21,174 bases of DNA from Faecalicatena sp. GTDB taxonomy: Bacteria > Bacillota > Clostridia > Lachnospirales > Lachnospiraceae. The DNA lies in assembly GCA_009774255.1 (NCBI GenBank), contig VSNK01000064.1, forward strand, positions 1 to 21,174. Reading direction: 5' to 3'. This document shows positions 7,807 to 14,538 of the stretch, piece by piece. Positions within the stretch are counted from its first letter, which is position 1. Every line of letters starts with the position of its first letter. Made by a program: the position numbers and the translations under genes. The notes below the pieces were generated by a model, which was not told the origin of the DNA, ran no database searches, and worked only from the letters and a program-made list of their open reading frames with translations.

Positions 7807-7919
7807 GGCATGGAGATTCGGAAAATTAGCCAGCAAGGGAAATGAGAGCTTTTGACGGGTGAATCATATATGGATAAGTTACATAGAGAATGATATTTTC
7901 ATCAAAATAGGAAGTCAAA

Positions 7920-7956
7920 AACCCCGGCTGGTTCCACAGAGGAACCGACCGGGGTT
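7920..7956 (+). terminator. Likely terminator of the GH43-pgmB-GH65 region
   Basis: Arms aaccccggctggttcc (7920-7935) and ggaaccgaccggggtt (7941-7956) pair along 16 bp with two internal mismatches around loop acaga. The A-rich lead and the weak aactttctt tail are typical of a terminator, although it lies 176 nt after the GH65 stop. Confidence 0.65.
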
Positions 7957-7975
7957 AACTTTCTTATAGAATAAA

Positions 7976-7993
7976 AACCCTCCGGGGGATGCG
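7976..7993. repeat. Dispersed 18-bp repeat, copy 2
   Basis: Identical to 1738-1755 over aaccctccgggggatgcg. Here it lies 20 nt after a terminator-like hairpin and is not followed by the stem-loop chain seen in copy 1. Confidence 0.7.
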
Positions 7994-8121
7994 AAACTCT
8001 TATGGTTACCTTAAGGTTATTTTTATTATGGTTTTAGCTTTCGGTTTTACAATGGAAACAGTTCCGGGATGCAGGAAAGGGACATAGAAAAAAACAGACT
8101 GTGGGGATGGAGGGATGACAT

Positions 8122-8826
8122 ATGCTGGCATGTAATCATTTACAGAAACTGTATCACAAAAAATATGTGGTGAATGACCTGGGGTTTTCCGTGAATACAG
8201 GAGAGGTATTCGCTCTGCTTGGAAGCAACGGGGCGGGGAAGACGACGACGATCAAGATGATCCTGGGACTGGTTCCAAAGGATGGAGGGACAGTGGAGAC
8301 AGACAGGAGGGTAAGGATCGGATATTCACCCGAGACGCCTTATTTTCATCCGTTTTTGACAGGGCATGAGGTTCTGGAATTTTACGGAGGGCTGCAGGGA
8401 ATTTCGAAAAAGGAATTGAAGCAGGAAATCCCCGGACTTCTGCATCGTGCGGGCCTGGCGGAGAACGGCACGAAGGTAAAGCATTATTCGAAAGGGATGC
8501 TGCAGAGGCTGGCGCTGGCCCAGGCGCTGCTCGGCAATCCTGAGCTGCTGATTCTCGATGAACCGACGGCGGGGCTGGATGCACTGGGGCGCCTGGAAAT
8601 GATGCACACCATTGAGGAGCTGAAGCAGGAGGGAAAGACCATAGTGATTAATTCCCATATTTTAAATGATATCGAGCGTGTCTGTGACCGGGGAATCATT
8701 ATGAAGAGCGGCAGGTTGGTGCGTCAGTGGAAAAAGGGAGAGCGCAGAGAAAGTCTGGAGGAAATTTTTGTGAAGGCCTGTTCTGGAGAAAACGGGGATT
8801 CAGACGAAAGCGGCTGTGCCAACTGA
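8122..8826 (+). CDS. ABC transporter ATP-binding protein
   Basis: A 234-residue ATPase of the BcrA/YtrB-like ABC-2 exporter class that would power the membrane protein encoded next. It has Walker A GSNGAGKT (34-41), signature SKGMLQR beginning at S123 (an SKGM variant common in this class), Walker B LLILDEP with D146 and E147, the D-loop AGLD and the switch H179. All catalytic residues are present. GGAGGG lies 7 nt before ATG. The 22-bp tandem repeat starts inside the last codons and carries through the stop, separating this gene from the permease. The downstream HExxH protein and two-component system suggest peptide-antibiotic resistance or envelope response, as inference. Confidence 0.93.
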   Translation: MLACNHLQKLYHKKYVVNDLGFSVNTGEVFALLGSNGAGKTTTIKMILGLVPKDGGTVETDRRVRIGYSPETPYFHPFLTGHEVLEFYGGLQGISKKELKQEIPGLLHRAGLAENGTKVKHYSKGMLQRLALAQALLGNPELLILDEPTAGLDALGRLEMMHTIEELKQEGKTIVINSHILNDIERVCDRGIIMKSGRLVRQWKKGERRESLEEIFVKACSGENGDSDESGCAN

Positions 8827-8943
8827 CGGAAATGGTTGTGCCAACTGACGGAAATGGTTGTGCCTACTGACGGAAATGGTTGTGCCGACTGACGGGAACG
8901 GTTGTGCCGACTAATGGGAACTGCTGCGCCGACTGACAGAAAC
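8812..8943 (+). repeat. 22-bp tandem repeat (6 copies) spanning the ATPase stop codon
   Basis: Units at 8812, 8834, 8856, 8878, 8900 and 8922 follow ggttgtgccnactgacggaaat. Unit 1 is the end of the coding sequence with its TGA (8824-8826), so the array looks like duplication of the gene's own 3' end. Divergence grows from copy 2 to copy 6, and a decayed partial copy follows at 8944-8963. The unit is not a multiple of three. Confidence 0.95.
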
Positions 8944-8984
8944 GGCCAGCCGTGATCCGAAACGGAACGGAGGTTTGTAAAATA

Positions 8985-9740
8985 ATGGAGATTATGAAAA
9001 ATGCGTTGAGAGAACGGATCCGAAGGAAGGACATCTATGTGGTCCTTTCAATCGGGCTGCTGGTAATTTTGATGTGTATGAGCGGAGCGGTCACATTGAC
9101 CATTGACGGGATTCCTGTTACGGAATTTACAAAGATGATGCCCTTTGTCCTGCATGTGGTGTCGGTGCTCGGGGGCGCCATGGCGGTGGCTTTCAGCCTG
9201 CGCGCCATACCTGCGGAATATGAGCGGAAGACAAGCCATCTGGTCTGGATCCGCGGAATCAGCCAGTGGAATTATCACGGACAGCTTGCCCTGGCAAATA
9301 TGGTCAGTTCTGCAGGAGCATTGTTGATCTTATATGCAGGAGTGATGGTATTTGCAGGAATGAAAGGGGAAACAGAGGTGCTGTTAAGAGCGCTTCCCGG
9401 ATTCTTGATGTACTCCATAGGCACGGCAGGGGTGAGTCTGTTTACCAGCGCGCTCAGCCTGAAGCTTCCCGGAATGGCAGCAGGGGCGGTTTCTGTGGGA
9501 TTGATGCTTGCGGGAACGATGCGTCCGGTGGTGGAGACGCTGTCGGGAATTGTTTCCGGCATGCCCAGAGCCATTCTGAAGGGTATCCTGCTGCTGACGC
9601 CTGATCTTTATGGGATGGAAGCGCAGGCCGGAGGATTTTTACTGGGAAAGGCACCGGATGTTCACAGCATGCTGGGAGGATTCCTGTTCTTATATGCGGG
9701 CGGTATCCTGTTGTTTTTGTTTCGGAAGAAAGAGGCGTAA
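8985..9740 (+). CDS. ABC-2 type membrane permease
   Basis: A 251-residue integral membrane protein with about six hydrophobic segments (for example IYVVLSIGLLVILMCM near residue 17, MPFVLHVVSVLGGAMAVAF near 52, a run near 105-125, then ALSLKLPGMAAGAVSVGLMLAG, and a last one FLFLYAGGILLFLF). The EYERKTSHLVWIRGIS segment between the second and third is the cytoplasmic loop typical of ABC-2 permeases. It is the partner of the preceding ATPase. Start: ATG 8985 follows GGAGG (8969-8973) by 11 nt; an in-frame GTG at 8952 has no site and lies next to the repeat array. Its stop codon lies inside the first unit of a 28-bp repeat. Cargo is unknown. Confidence 0.85.
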   Translation: MEIMKNALRERIRRKDIYVVLSIGLLVILMCMSGAVTLTIDGIPVTEFTKMMPFVLHVVSVLGGAMAVAFSLRAIPAEYERKTSHLVWIRGISQWNYHGQLALANMVSSAGALLILYAGVMVFAGMKGETEVLLRALPGFLMYSIGTAGVSLFTSALSLKLPGMAAGAVSVGLMLAGTMRPVVETLSGIVSGMPRAILKGILLLTPDLYGMEAQAGGFLLGKAPDVHSMLGGFLFLYAGGILLFLFRKKEA

Positions 9741-9860
9741 AGGATTGTCTGAGAAGAAAGAAGCGTAAAGGATTGTCTGGGAAGAAAGAAGCGTAAAAGA
9801 CTGTTTCGGAAGGAAAGAATCGTAAAGAATTGATTGGGAAGAAAGAATAAAGAATGCTTT
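9723..9860 (+). repeat. 28-bp tandem repeat (about 5 copies) spanning the permease stop codon
   Basis: Units 9723-9750, 9751-9778, 9779-9806, 9807-9835 (29 nt) and a partial 9836-9860 share ggaagaaagaagcgtaaag. Unit 1 contains the last codons (RKKEA) and TAA at 9738-9740. The array reaches the ribosome site of the next gene (GGAGGG 9861-9866). Confidence 0.93.
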
Positions 9861-9874
9861 GGAGGGCAGACAGG

Positions 9875-11002
9875 ATGAACAGGCAGAATGACAGAGGAGG
9901 AAGGAAGAAAGCAGCCGGGACTGCAGCGGCTCTTTTGGGAGCCGGACTGCTGGCGGCGTGGATCATCACAGGGGAAAACGGACCGAGTGAAAAAGATATA
10001 GAGATCTATGAACAGGCAGCCGCCATGCAGGAACAGGTGGATGGACTGGGATTTTTAGATTTTCGGCTGGAGGATTATCCGGTAGCTGTGTATGACGGGA
10101 GAAGGGATTATGTATTTTACGAGGGGAAGATCAAAAAACGCGCCCCGGTGCTGGAAACATTTGCAGGAACGGTATATCCGGTGGAAGGTCATTTTGAGGT
10201 GGTCGTCCCCACCGCGGAACAGATGGATAAACTGCTTTCTCTGGCAGGCGGCGTGGAAGGGATGGTATCGGGGAGCGGGTATGGTTCGAAAGAACAGACT
10301 GCAACCATCTGGCATGAGGCGTTTCATGCATACCAGCTGACGAATTATGCTATTCTGGGAGAAAAGGTGAGTGCAGAGGATCTGCGGCAGGATCTGGAAG
10401 GAGACGCGCGAAGCGGGAAGGAAAGGCGGAAGCGAGGACGGGAAGAACCGGATTCTGCCGGGATAGAAAACGAGCAGATCATGGAGGAGCAGGCCGTGCT
10501 TTCTGAGGAAGAATGGATCGTACAGGAAGTGGACAATAACGCGGAAATACGAAAAAAACTGGAGACAGAACTGGAACTTTTGGAGGCGGCGGCAGGACTG
10601 GCCTTTGCGATGGAAAAGGCGGATCAGGAGAATGCGGAAGATATGGAAAAACTCAAAAAAACAGTCTTTCAATATCTGGAATCCCACAGACAGCGTCTCT
10701 CAGAAATGCCGCGGACGGCCGCTGATGCAGAAATACGCTGTGAGCTGACCGAGGGGACGGCATACTACGTGGAATCAAAGGTTTACGGGATGCAGGCAGG
10801 GGACACTGCGTATCAGGAGTGTTATCTGGACGGGCTTGGCAGATTTGAAGGAGGGCGCGGTAAGTATTACCGCACCGGAATGGCAAAATGTGTGATACTG
10901 GATCAGATCGCCCCTGATTGGAAGGAGGGATTTGATTTCACACAGGGAATGGATGCGGTATTGGAGCATAATTCCACCAGGGCAGATTGTTTTTTACCGT
11001 AA
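9875..11002 (+). CDS. Membrane-anchored HExxH protein, putative gluzincin metallopeptidase
   Basis: A 375-residue protein that I do not recognise as a named family. Residues 1-12 are basic, then a single hydrophobic segment (about 13-32, GTAAALLGAGLLAAWII) looks like a signal anchor, putting the rest outside the cell. HEAFH at 147-151 fits the zinc motif HExxH and EGTAYYVE, with E293, fits the third ligand of gluzincins (EGxAxY). Between them is a long charged, partly coiled-coil insert. Start: ATG 9875 follows GGAGGG by 8 nt; an in-frame ATG at 9854 has no site. It sits between an ABC exporter and a two-component system, so it may cut a peptide or act as a sensor-associated protease. Peptidase activity is inferred from motifs only. 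Confidence 0.7.
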   Translation: MNRQNDRGGRKKAAGTAAALLGAGLLAAWIITGENGPSEKDIEIYEQAAAMQEQVDGLGFLDFRLEDYPVAVYDGRRDYVFYEGKIKKRAPVLETFAGTVYPVEGHFEVVVPTAEQMDKLLSLAGGVEGMVSGSGYGSKEQTATIWHEAFHAYQLTNYAILGEKVSAEDLRQDLEGDARSGKERRKRGREEPDSAGIENEQIMEEQAVLSEEEWIVQEVDNNAEIRKKLETELELLEAAAGLAFAMEKADQENAEDMEKLKKTVFQYLESHRQRLSEMPRTAADAEIRCELTEGTAYYVESKVYGMQAGDTAYQECYLDGLGRFEGGRGKYYRTGMAKCVILDQIAPDWKEGFDFTQGMDAVLEHNSTRADCFLP

Positions 11003-11015
11003 ATCGTGATAAAAT
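10987..11015 (+). promoter_or_regulatory. Predicted promoter of the two-component operon
   Basis: TTGTTT (10987-10992) and TAAAAT (11010-11015) are 17 bp apart, with an extended TGA just before the -10. It overlaps the last codons of the HExxH gene and would start a leader of about 140 nt. Confidence 0.55.
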
Positions 11016-11037
11016 GTACACATTCTGACATACAGAT

Positions 11038-11136
11038 TCAGGCCGTCAATTGCCGAAGGGCACTAAGCGGAGCGTAGACATTTTTAATGGCGGCCTGAGT
11101 TACAGATCACGCCTGATCAAGGCGTCACCTATAACT
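11038..11136 (+). other. Structured leader of the response regulator gene
   Basis: Two neighbouring hairpins. The first pairs tcaggccg (11038-11045) with cggcctga (11091-11098) and encloses a small tgcc-gaag-ggca hairpin (11051-11062). The second pairs 11098-11113 with 11121-11136 (13 of 16) around tgatcaa. No T-run follows, so it is not an obvious terminator. It could affect RNA stability or translation, or be an intergenic repeat. It matches no riboswitch I know. Confidence 0.5.
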
Positions 11137-11164
11137 GGAAAAGATTTGGAAGCGGGATACAAAC

Positions 11165-11914
11165 ATGGAAATGCATGAAAAATATGAGAAAGAGCATGAG
11201 AGGCAGACCGGCCGGTATGCGATCCTTGCGGCGGATGATGAGAAGGAGCTGCTGGACATCCTGGAGCTCTATCTGGAACGGGAGGGTATTGCCATTTTCA
11301 AGGCGGAGGACGGGATCGAGGCCATGAAGATTTTTCGGCAGGAGCAGGTACATCTTGCGCTGCTGGATATTATGATGCCGGGACTGGACGGATTTGCGGT
11401 GCTGCGGAAAATCCGGGAGAACAGCAGGATTCCGGTGATCATGCTGACTGCAAAGAGCCAGGATTATGACAAGATCCTGGGTCTGGAGATCGGGGCGGAC
11501 GATTATATCACCAAGCCCTACAATCCTCTGGAAGTGGTGGCACGGATCAAGGCCCAGCTCCGCCGCAGCTACGACTACCGGGACGAAGCGGAGGAAAAAA
11601 GGGAGGTGCTCTCTCTGCGGGATGTGGTGATGAATGTGCCGGAAGGGACTGTGGAGAGAGACGGACGCAGGATTGAGCTGACCCCCAAGGAATTCGGCAT
11701 TCTCAGGATGCTTTTGGAGCACCCGGGATATATTTTTACAAAACAGCAGATTTTTGAGCAGGTATGGGCGGAAATGTATGCCGGGGACGACAGCACTGTG
11801 ATGGTGCATATCAGCAACCTGCGGAGCAAATTGGAGAACGATCAGGCAGGAAAGCCGCCGTTTGTGAGGACGATCAAGGGACTGGGGTATAAGGTTGAGA
11901 AAGAAGAATCATAA
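11165..11914 (+). CDS. OmpR/PhoB-family response regulator
   Basis: A 249-residue DNA-binding regulator. The receiver domain (about 17-130) has the acidic pair D24/D25, the phospho-acceptor D68 in LLDIMMPG, the switch Thr in MLTAKS and the Lys in TKPYNP. The winged-helix domain (about 145-246) has ELTPKEFGILRMLLEHPG and VMVHISNLRSKLE and ends in the usual GLGYKVEK. The N-terminus is about 15 residues longer than typical, with a second ATG at codon 3. The ribosome site is weak (GGAAG 14 nt upstream). Its 3' end overlaps the kinase gene by 20 nt, so the two are co-translated. The natural targets are the ABC/peptidase genes upstream, by inference from position. Confidence 0.95.
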   Translation: MEMHEKYEKEHERQTGRYAILAADDEKELLDILELYLEREGIAIFKAEDGIEAMKIFRQEQVHLALLDIMMPGLDGFAVLRKIRENSRIPVIMLTAKSQDYDKILGLEIGADDYITKPYNPLEVVARIKAQLRRSYDYRDEAEEKREVLSLRDVVMNVPEGTVERDGRRIELTPKEFGILRMLLEHPGYIFTKQQIFEQVWAEMYAGDDSTVMVHISNLRSKLENDQAGKPPFVRTIKGLGYKVEKEES

Positions 11915-13421
11915 AACCAGAAAGAAAAAAAGCAGGGGCAGCGTATTTAGGCAGCTGGTGGCAAGCTATGTTGTGTTTGCCGTTATTTCTGTCGTTACGC
12001 TGTCTTTGTGTATGCTTGGAGTGTTGTTTTTTATTGGAGGAGGGCAGTTGGATTCCCTGGTGCCGTATGAACTGGTGGATGATGAGGGCAATCTGAGAGA
12101 TATCCATTTATTTACCGGAATCGGAGGATGGATAGAAAAACTGGACTCCGGTTATCATGTAGAAGAAGTTTACGGAGATAAGCTGGATTCAATAAAATTT
12201 TACACGATGGAAGACATTTCCGAATATCTGTGCGCGGATCATGTGGTGGAAACGAACAGTTCTGCCAGAGATTACCGGGGGTTTTTAAAGCCGGTCCGCA
12301 CAGGGGGAGAGACAGAATGGTATCTGATGAAGATCAGCCGGGAAACGTTGCAGATGGTTTATTCCTATAATGTAGGGGCGGGCGGTGCCGCAGCGAAAAT
12401 TACGTCCTCGGCCTTTCTTTTGTTTGCGGCGGTCTTTGCCGTAAACTGCTTTTTGATGGGCGCATATCTTTCCCGGAAAATAAAGCAGCCCCTTTTGAAG
12501 ATCACGCAGGGCATGGATCAGGTCAGGCAGGGGGCCGGCCAGGTGCGGCTGGATTTCCAGGCGCAGAAGGAGTTCGCGGAAATCAGGGATAATTTTAACC
12601 TGATGATTGAGGAGCTGGAAAAGGAAAAACAGGAAAAACAGGCCAACGAGGAGAAAAAGAACCGTATGCTCCTGGAACTTTCCCACGATATCAAGACCCC
12701 TGTCGCTACCATCAAAGGCTGTGCAAATGCGTTGGAAGAGGGGCTGGTGGAGCCGGGGGAGGTACAGCGGTATTACCGGACGATTGACCGGAAAGCAGAG
12801 CGCGTGAACACGCTTGCCAATGAGATGTTTCTGCTGCTGAAGCTGGAGGATGCCGGATACGAACTGCAGGCCGAACGCACGGATCTGTGTGAAATGGCGC
12901 GGCAGGTCAGTGCGGAGTATTATGAGGAGATTACCGGGCAGGGGCTGGATTTCCGGATCCGCATACCGGAGAAACCCGTCTTTGTCAATATTGACCGGAA
13001 AGAATTTGCAAGAGTCATCGAGAACCTTCTGGCAAATGTGGTAAAATACAACCAGACAGGCTCCATGGCAGAGGTGGAAGTGCGGCGGACAGGCAGTACG
13101 GCACAGCTTTTTGTCCGGGATGACGGGGAGGCTGTTGCCGAGGAAATCCGGCCTCTGCTTTTTGACCCGTTTGTGCGGGGCGATCAGGCAAGACAGTCAA
13201 AGGGAGGAGCCGGACTGGGGCTTGCCATCGCGTTCAAAATCATGGAAAAGCAGGGAGGGCGGCTGTCCTATGAGTGGACCGGCGGGGAGAATGTGTTCCA
13301 GGCGGAAGTATCGATAGCCGACGGGACCCCAGTAAAACCGCCGATCGAAGCCAACACAACAAGTAAAAAGCTGTCAGCAGATACAATGGAAGATCAAAGG
13401 TTACAGTTCGCGGCCGGTTAG
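11895..13421 (+). CDS. Sensor histidine kinase (HAMP, HisKA, HATPase)
   Basis: A 508-residue membrane kinase, partner of the preceding regulator. Basic N-terminus, TM1 about 20-48, an extracellular sensor of about 120 residues (YELVDDEGNLRDIHLF onward), TM2 about 170-192, HAMP linker, a Lys/Glu-rich coiled coil, then the phospho-acceptor H264 in LELSHDIKTP. The ATPase domain shows the N-box FARVIENLLANVVKYN and G2 GGAGLGLAI; the G1 box reads RDDGEAV, lacking the second Gly of DxGxG, which is tolerated in some kinases. Start is TTG 11895, inside the regulator gene; no ATG occurs before TM1, so coupling is likely. A 17-bp hairpin overlaps its stop codon. Confidence 0.92.
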   Translation: MRKKNHKTRKKKSRGSVFRQLVASYVVFAVISVVTLSLCMLGVLFFIGGGQLDSLVPYELVDDEGNLRDIHLFTGIGGWIEKLDSGYHVEEVYGDKLDSIKFYTMEDISEYLCADHVVETNSSARDYRGFLKPVRTGGETEWYLMKISRETLQMVYSYNVGAGGAAAKITSSAFLLFAAVFAVNCFLMGAYLSRKIKQPLLKITQGMDQVRQGAGQVRLDFQAQKEFAEIRDNFNLMIEELEKEKQEKQANEEKKNRMLLELSHDIKTPVATIKGCANALEEGLVEPGEVQRYYRTIDRKAERVNTLANEMFLLLKLEDAGYELQAERTDLCEMARQVSAEYYEEITGQGLDFRIRIPEKPVFVNIDRKEFARVIENLLANVVKYNQTGSMAEVEVRRTGSTAQLFVRDDGEAVAEEIRPLLFDPFVRGDQARQSKGGAGLGLAIAFKIMEKQGGRLSYEWTGGENVFQAEVSIADGTPVKPPIEANTTSKKLSADTMEDQRLQFAAG

Positions 13422-13437
13422 GCCGTGAACTGTAACC
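13399..13437. repeat. 17-bp inverted repeat over the kinase stop codon
   Basis: Arms 13399-13415 and 13421-13437 pair at 16 of 17 positions (one is a G-T pair) around ggtta, giving a very stable hairpin. The TAG stop (13419-13421) is in the loop. No T-run follows. It resembles the hairpins at 5162-5241 and 11098-11136 in having GTWAC-like outer ends. Confidence 0.8.
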
Positions 13438-13471
13438 ATCAAAGTCCCTTTGAACTTTAATAATAATAGAA

Positions 13472-13560
13472 GGGTGCAGATATTTTTTGTTGGTTTTTAC
13501 ATCATGATAAAGAAAAAGCATATGCTTTCGTTACTTTTGTTTTAAACAGCTAAGATGTCC
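13472..13560 (-). repeat. Inverted ~90-bp element, copy A
   Basis: The reverse complement of this stretch matches 20921-21026. The 34-nt arm beginning ggacatcttagctg has one difference, and the arm from ttctttatcatgatgt to tctgcaccc about three. The middle differs: here it is the 14-bp palindrome aaagcatatgcttt (13515-13528). It begins about 20 bp after the stop of the leftward antiporter gene. Confidence 0.92.
13508..13528 (-). terminator. Terminator of the MFS-antiporter operon, inside copy A
   Basis: Read leftward, the palindrome aaagcatatgcttt is followed by tttcttta. It is correctly placed for the operon ending at 13582. Confidence 0.6.
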
Positions 13561-13581
13561 TTGTTGATTTCCATGCATTAT

Positions 13582-14517
13582 CTATAAAAACGCCTGGATG
13601 CAGTATAGTATATAGATACTTAGCAGGACACCCCCCTGTACACGGGAAGATTTTTTCCGCACCAGGATCGGAATGAGCAGGATCGCCATTACCATAACTG
13701 CCAGCGGAATATCTACTGTAACTGTCTGTGCTTCCAAAGGGATTCCTTCTACGACAGCGGGGATTCCGATTACCAGCAGAAGATTCAGGATATTGGCGCC
13801 GATGACATTTCCAAGTCCTACATTGCCGTACCCCTTGAACAATGACATCAGGGAGGTTATAAGTTCCGGCAGAGATGTTCCCAGCGCAATGAATGTCACG
13901 GCGATAACACGCTCTGGAATCTGTAAAGCACGGGCAATCAAAATTCCATTATCGACCAACAGATTCGCTCCGATATAAAGCAGCGCGGCACAGGCTGCAA
14001 GAATGAAAAGCTGCACTGTAATGGAAACATCTTCCGCATTTTCTGTCTCATTTTGGCTGTTTTCTCCCAAAGAAAACCTGACGCTCAGGCAGGCATAGAT
14101 AACAAATGCAATCAACAGCAGAATTCCCATCGGCCTGTCATAAATGCCCTTTATGCGGCTGTAAACTGCCATGGCACCGATGATCAGAAAGAAAAAGCAA
14201 CTTCTCCATGCTACAGAAAACGAATCGTCCTGTCTGACCGGACGGATTGTCTGGGTCAGTCCGGCAATCAGCGCGGTGTTGCATATAATAGATCCAAATG
14301 CATTTCCCGCCGCGATCGCTGATGAGCCGCCAAAAGCAGCCGTTGTAGAAACGAGGATTTCCGGCAGCGTGGTGCCAAGGCTTACAATGGTAGCCCCTAC
14401 CACAATCTGTGGAATATGCAGCTTGTTTGCAATGGCGACCGCCGCATCCACCAGACGGTCGCCTGCAATACATATCATTACAAGACCCAACATAAAGAAC
14501 ATGATTGTCGATATCAT
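13582..14517 (-). CDS. CaCA-family Na+/Ca2+-type antiporter
   Basis: A 311-residue membrane antiporter with about ten hydrophobic helices and the two inverted alpha-repeats of the family: GATIVSLGTTLPEI (41-54, E53) with GNAFGSIICN, and AVTFIALGTSLPELI (206-220, E218) with GNVIGANILN. Both ion-binding acidic residues are present, so it should be active in exchanging Na+ (or H+) for Ca2+ or a related cation. Length is usual for the YrbG-like branch. GGAGGG lies 7 nt before ATG 14517. It is 21 nt downstream of the MFS gene on the same strand and is surely co-transcribed with it. Why a cation exchanger sits in a sugar operon is unclear; support of an ion-coupled sugar carrier is one guess. Confidence 0.92.
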   Translation of the reverse strand: MISTIMFFMLGLVMICIAGDRLVDAAVAIANKLHIPQIVVGATIVSLGTTLPEILVSTTAAFGGSSAIAAGNAFGSIICNTALIAGLTQTIRPVRQDDSFSVAWRSCFFFLIIGAMAVYSRIKGIYDRPMGILLLIAFVIYACLSVRFSLGENSQNETENAEDVSITVQLFILAACAALLYIGANLLVDNGILIARALQIPERVIAVTFIALGTSLPELITSLMSLFKGYGNVGLGNVIGANILNLLLVIGIPAVVEGIPLEAQTVTVDIPLAVMVMAILLIPILVRKKSSRVQGGVLLSIYILYCIQAFL

Positions 14518-14538
14518 CTCATTCCCTCCAAATCTCTG

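Larger units (their letters stand above)
7745..8121. other. 377-bp intergenic region between GH65 and the ABC operon
   Basis: It holds a compound palindrome (7764-7806), a strong GC-rich hairpin (7920-7956), the second copy of the dispersed 18-bp repeat (7976-7993) and the 10-bp palindrome accttaaggt (around 8008-8017). Between 7807 and 7919 only short, stop-interrupted frames are seen, so that part is non-coding or decayed. Just before the ABC ATPase gene there is GGAGGG at 8109-8114. Confidence 0.6.

Noticed and set aside
8812..8943. CRISPR-like array
   Set aside because: Units are contiguous with no unique spacers, and no cas genes are near.
8952..8984. GTG start for the permease
   Set aside because: No ribosome site; GGAGG fits the ATG at 8985 and the extra residues come from repeat-flank DNA.
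11038..11136. Known riboswitch or T-box
   Set aside because: No conserved core of a known class is visible and no terminator/anti-terminator pair precedes the gene.
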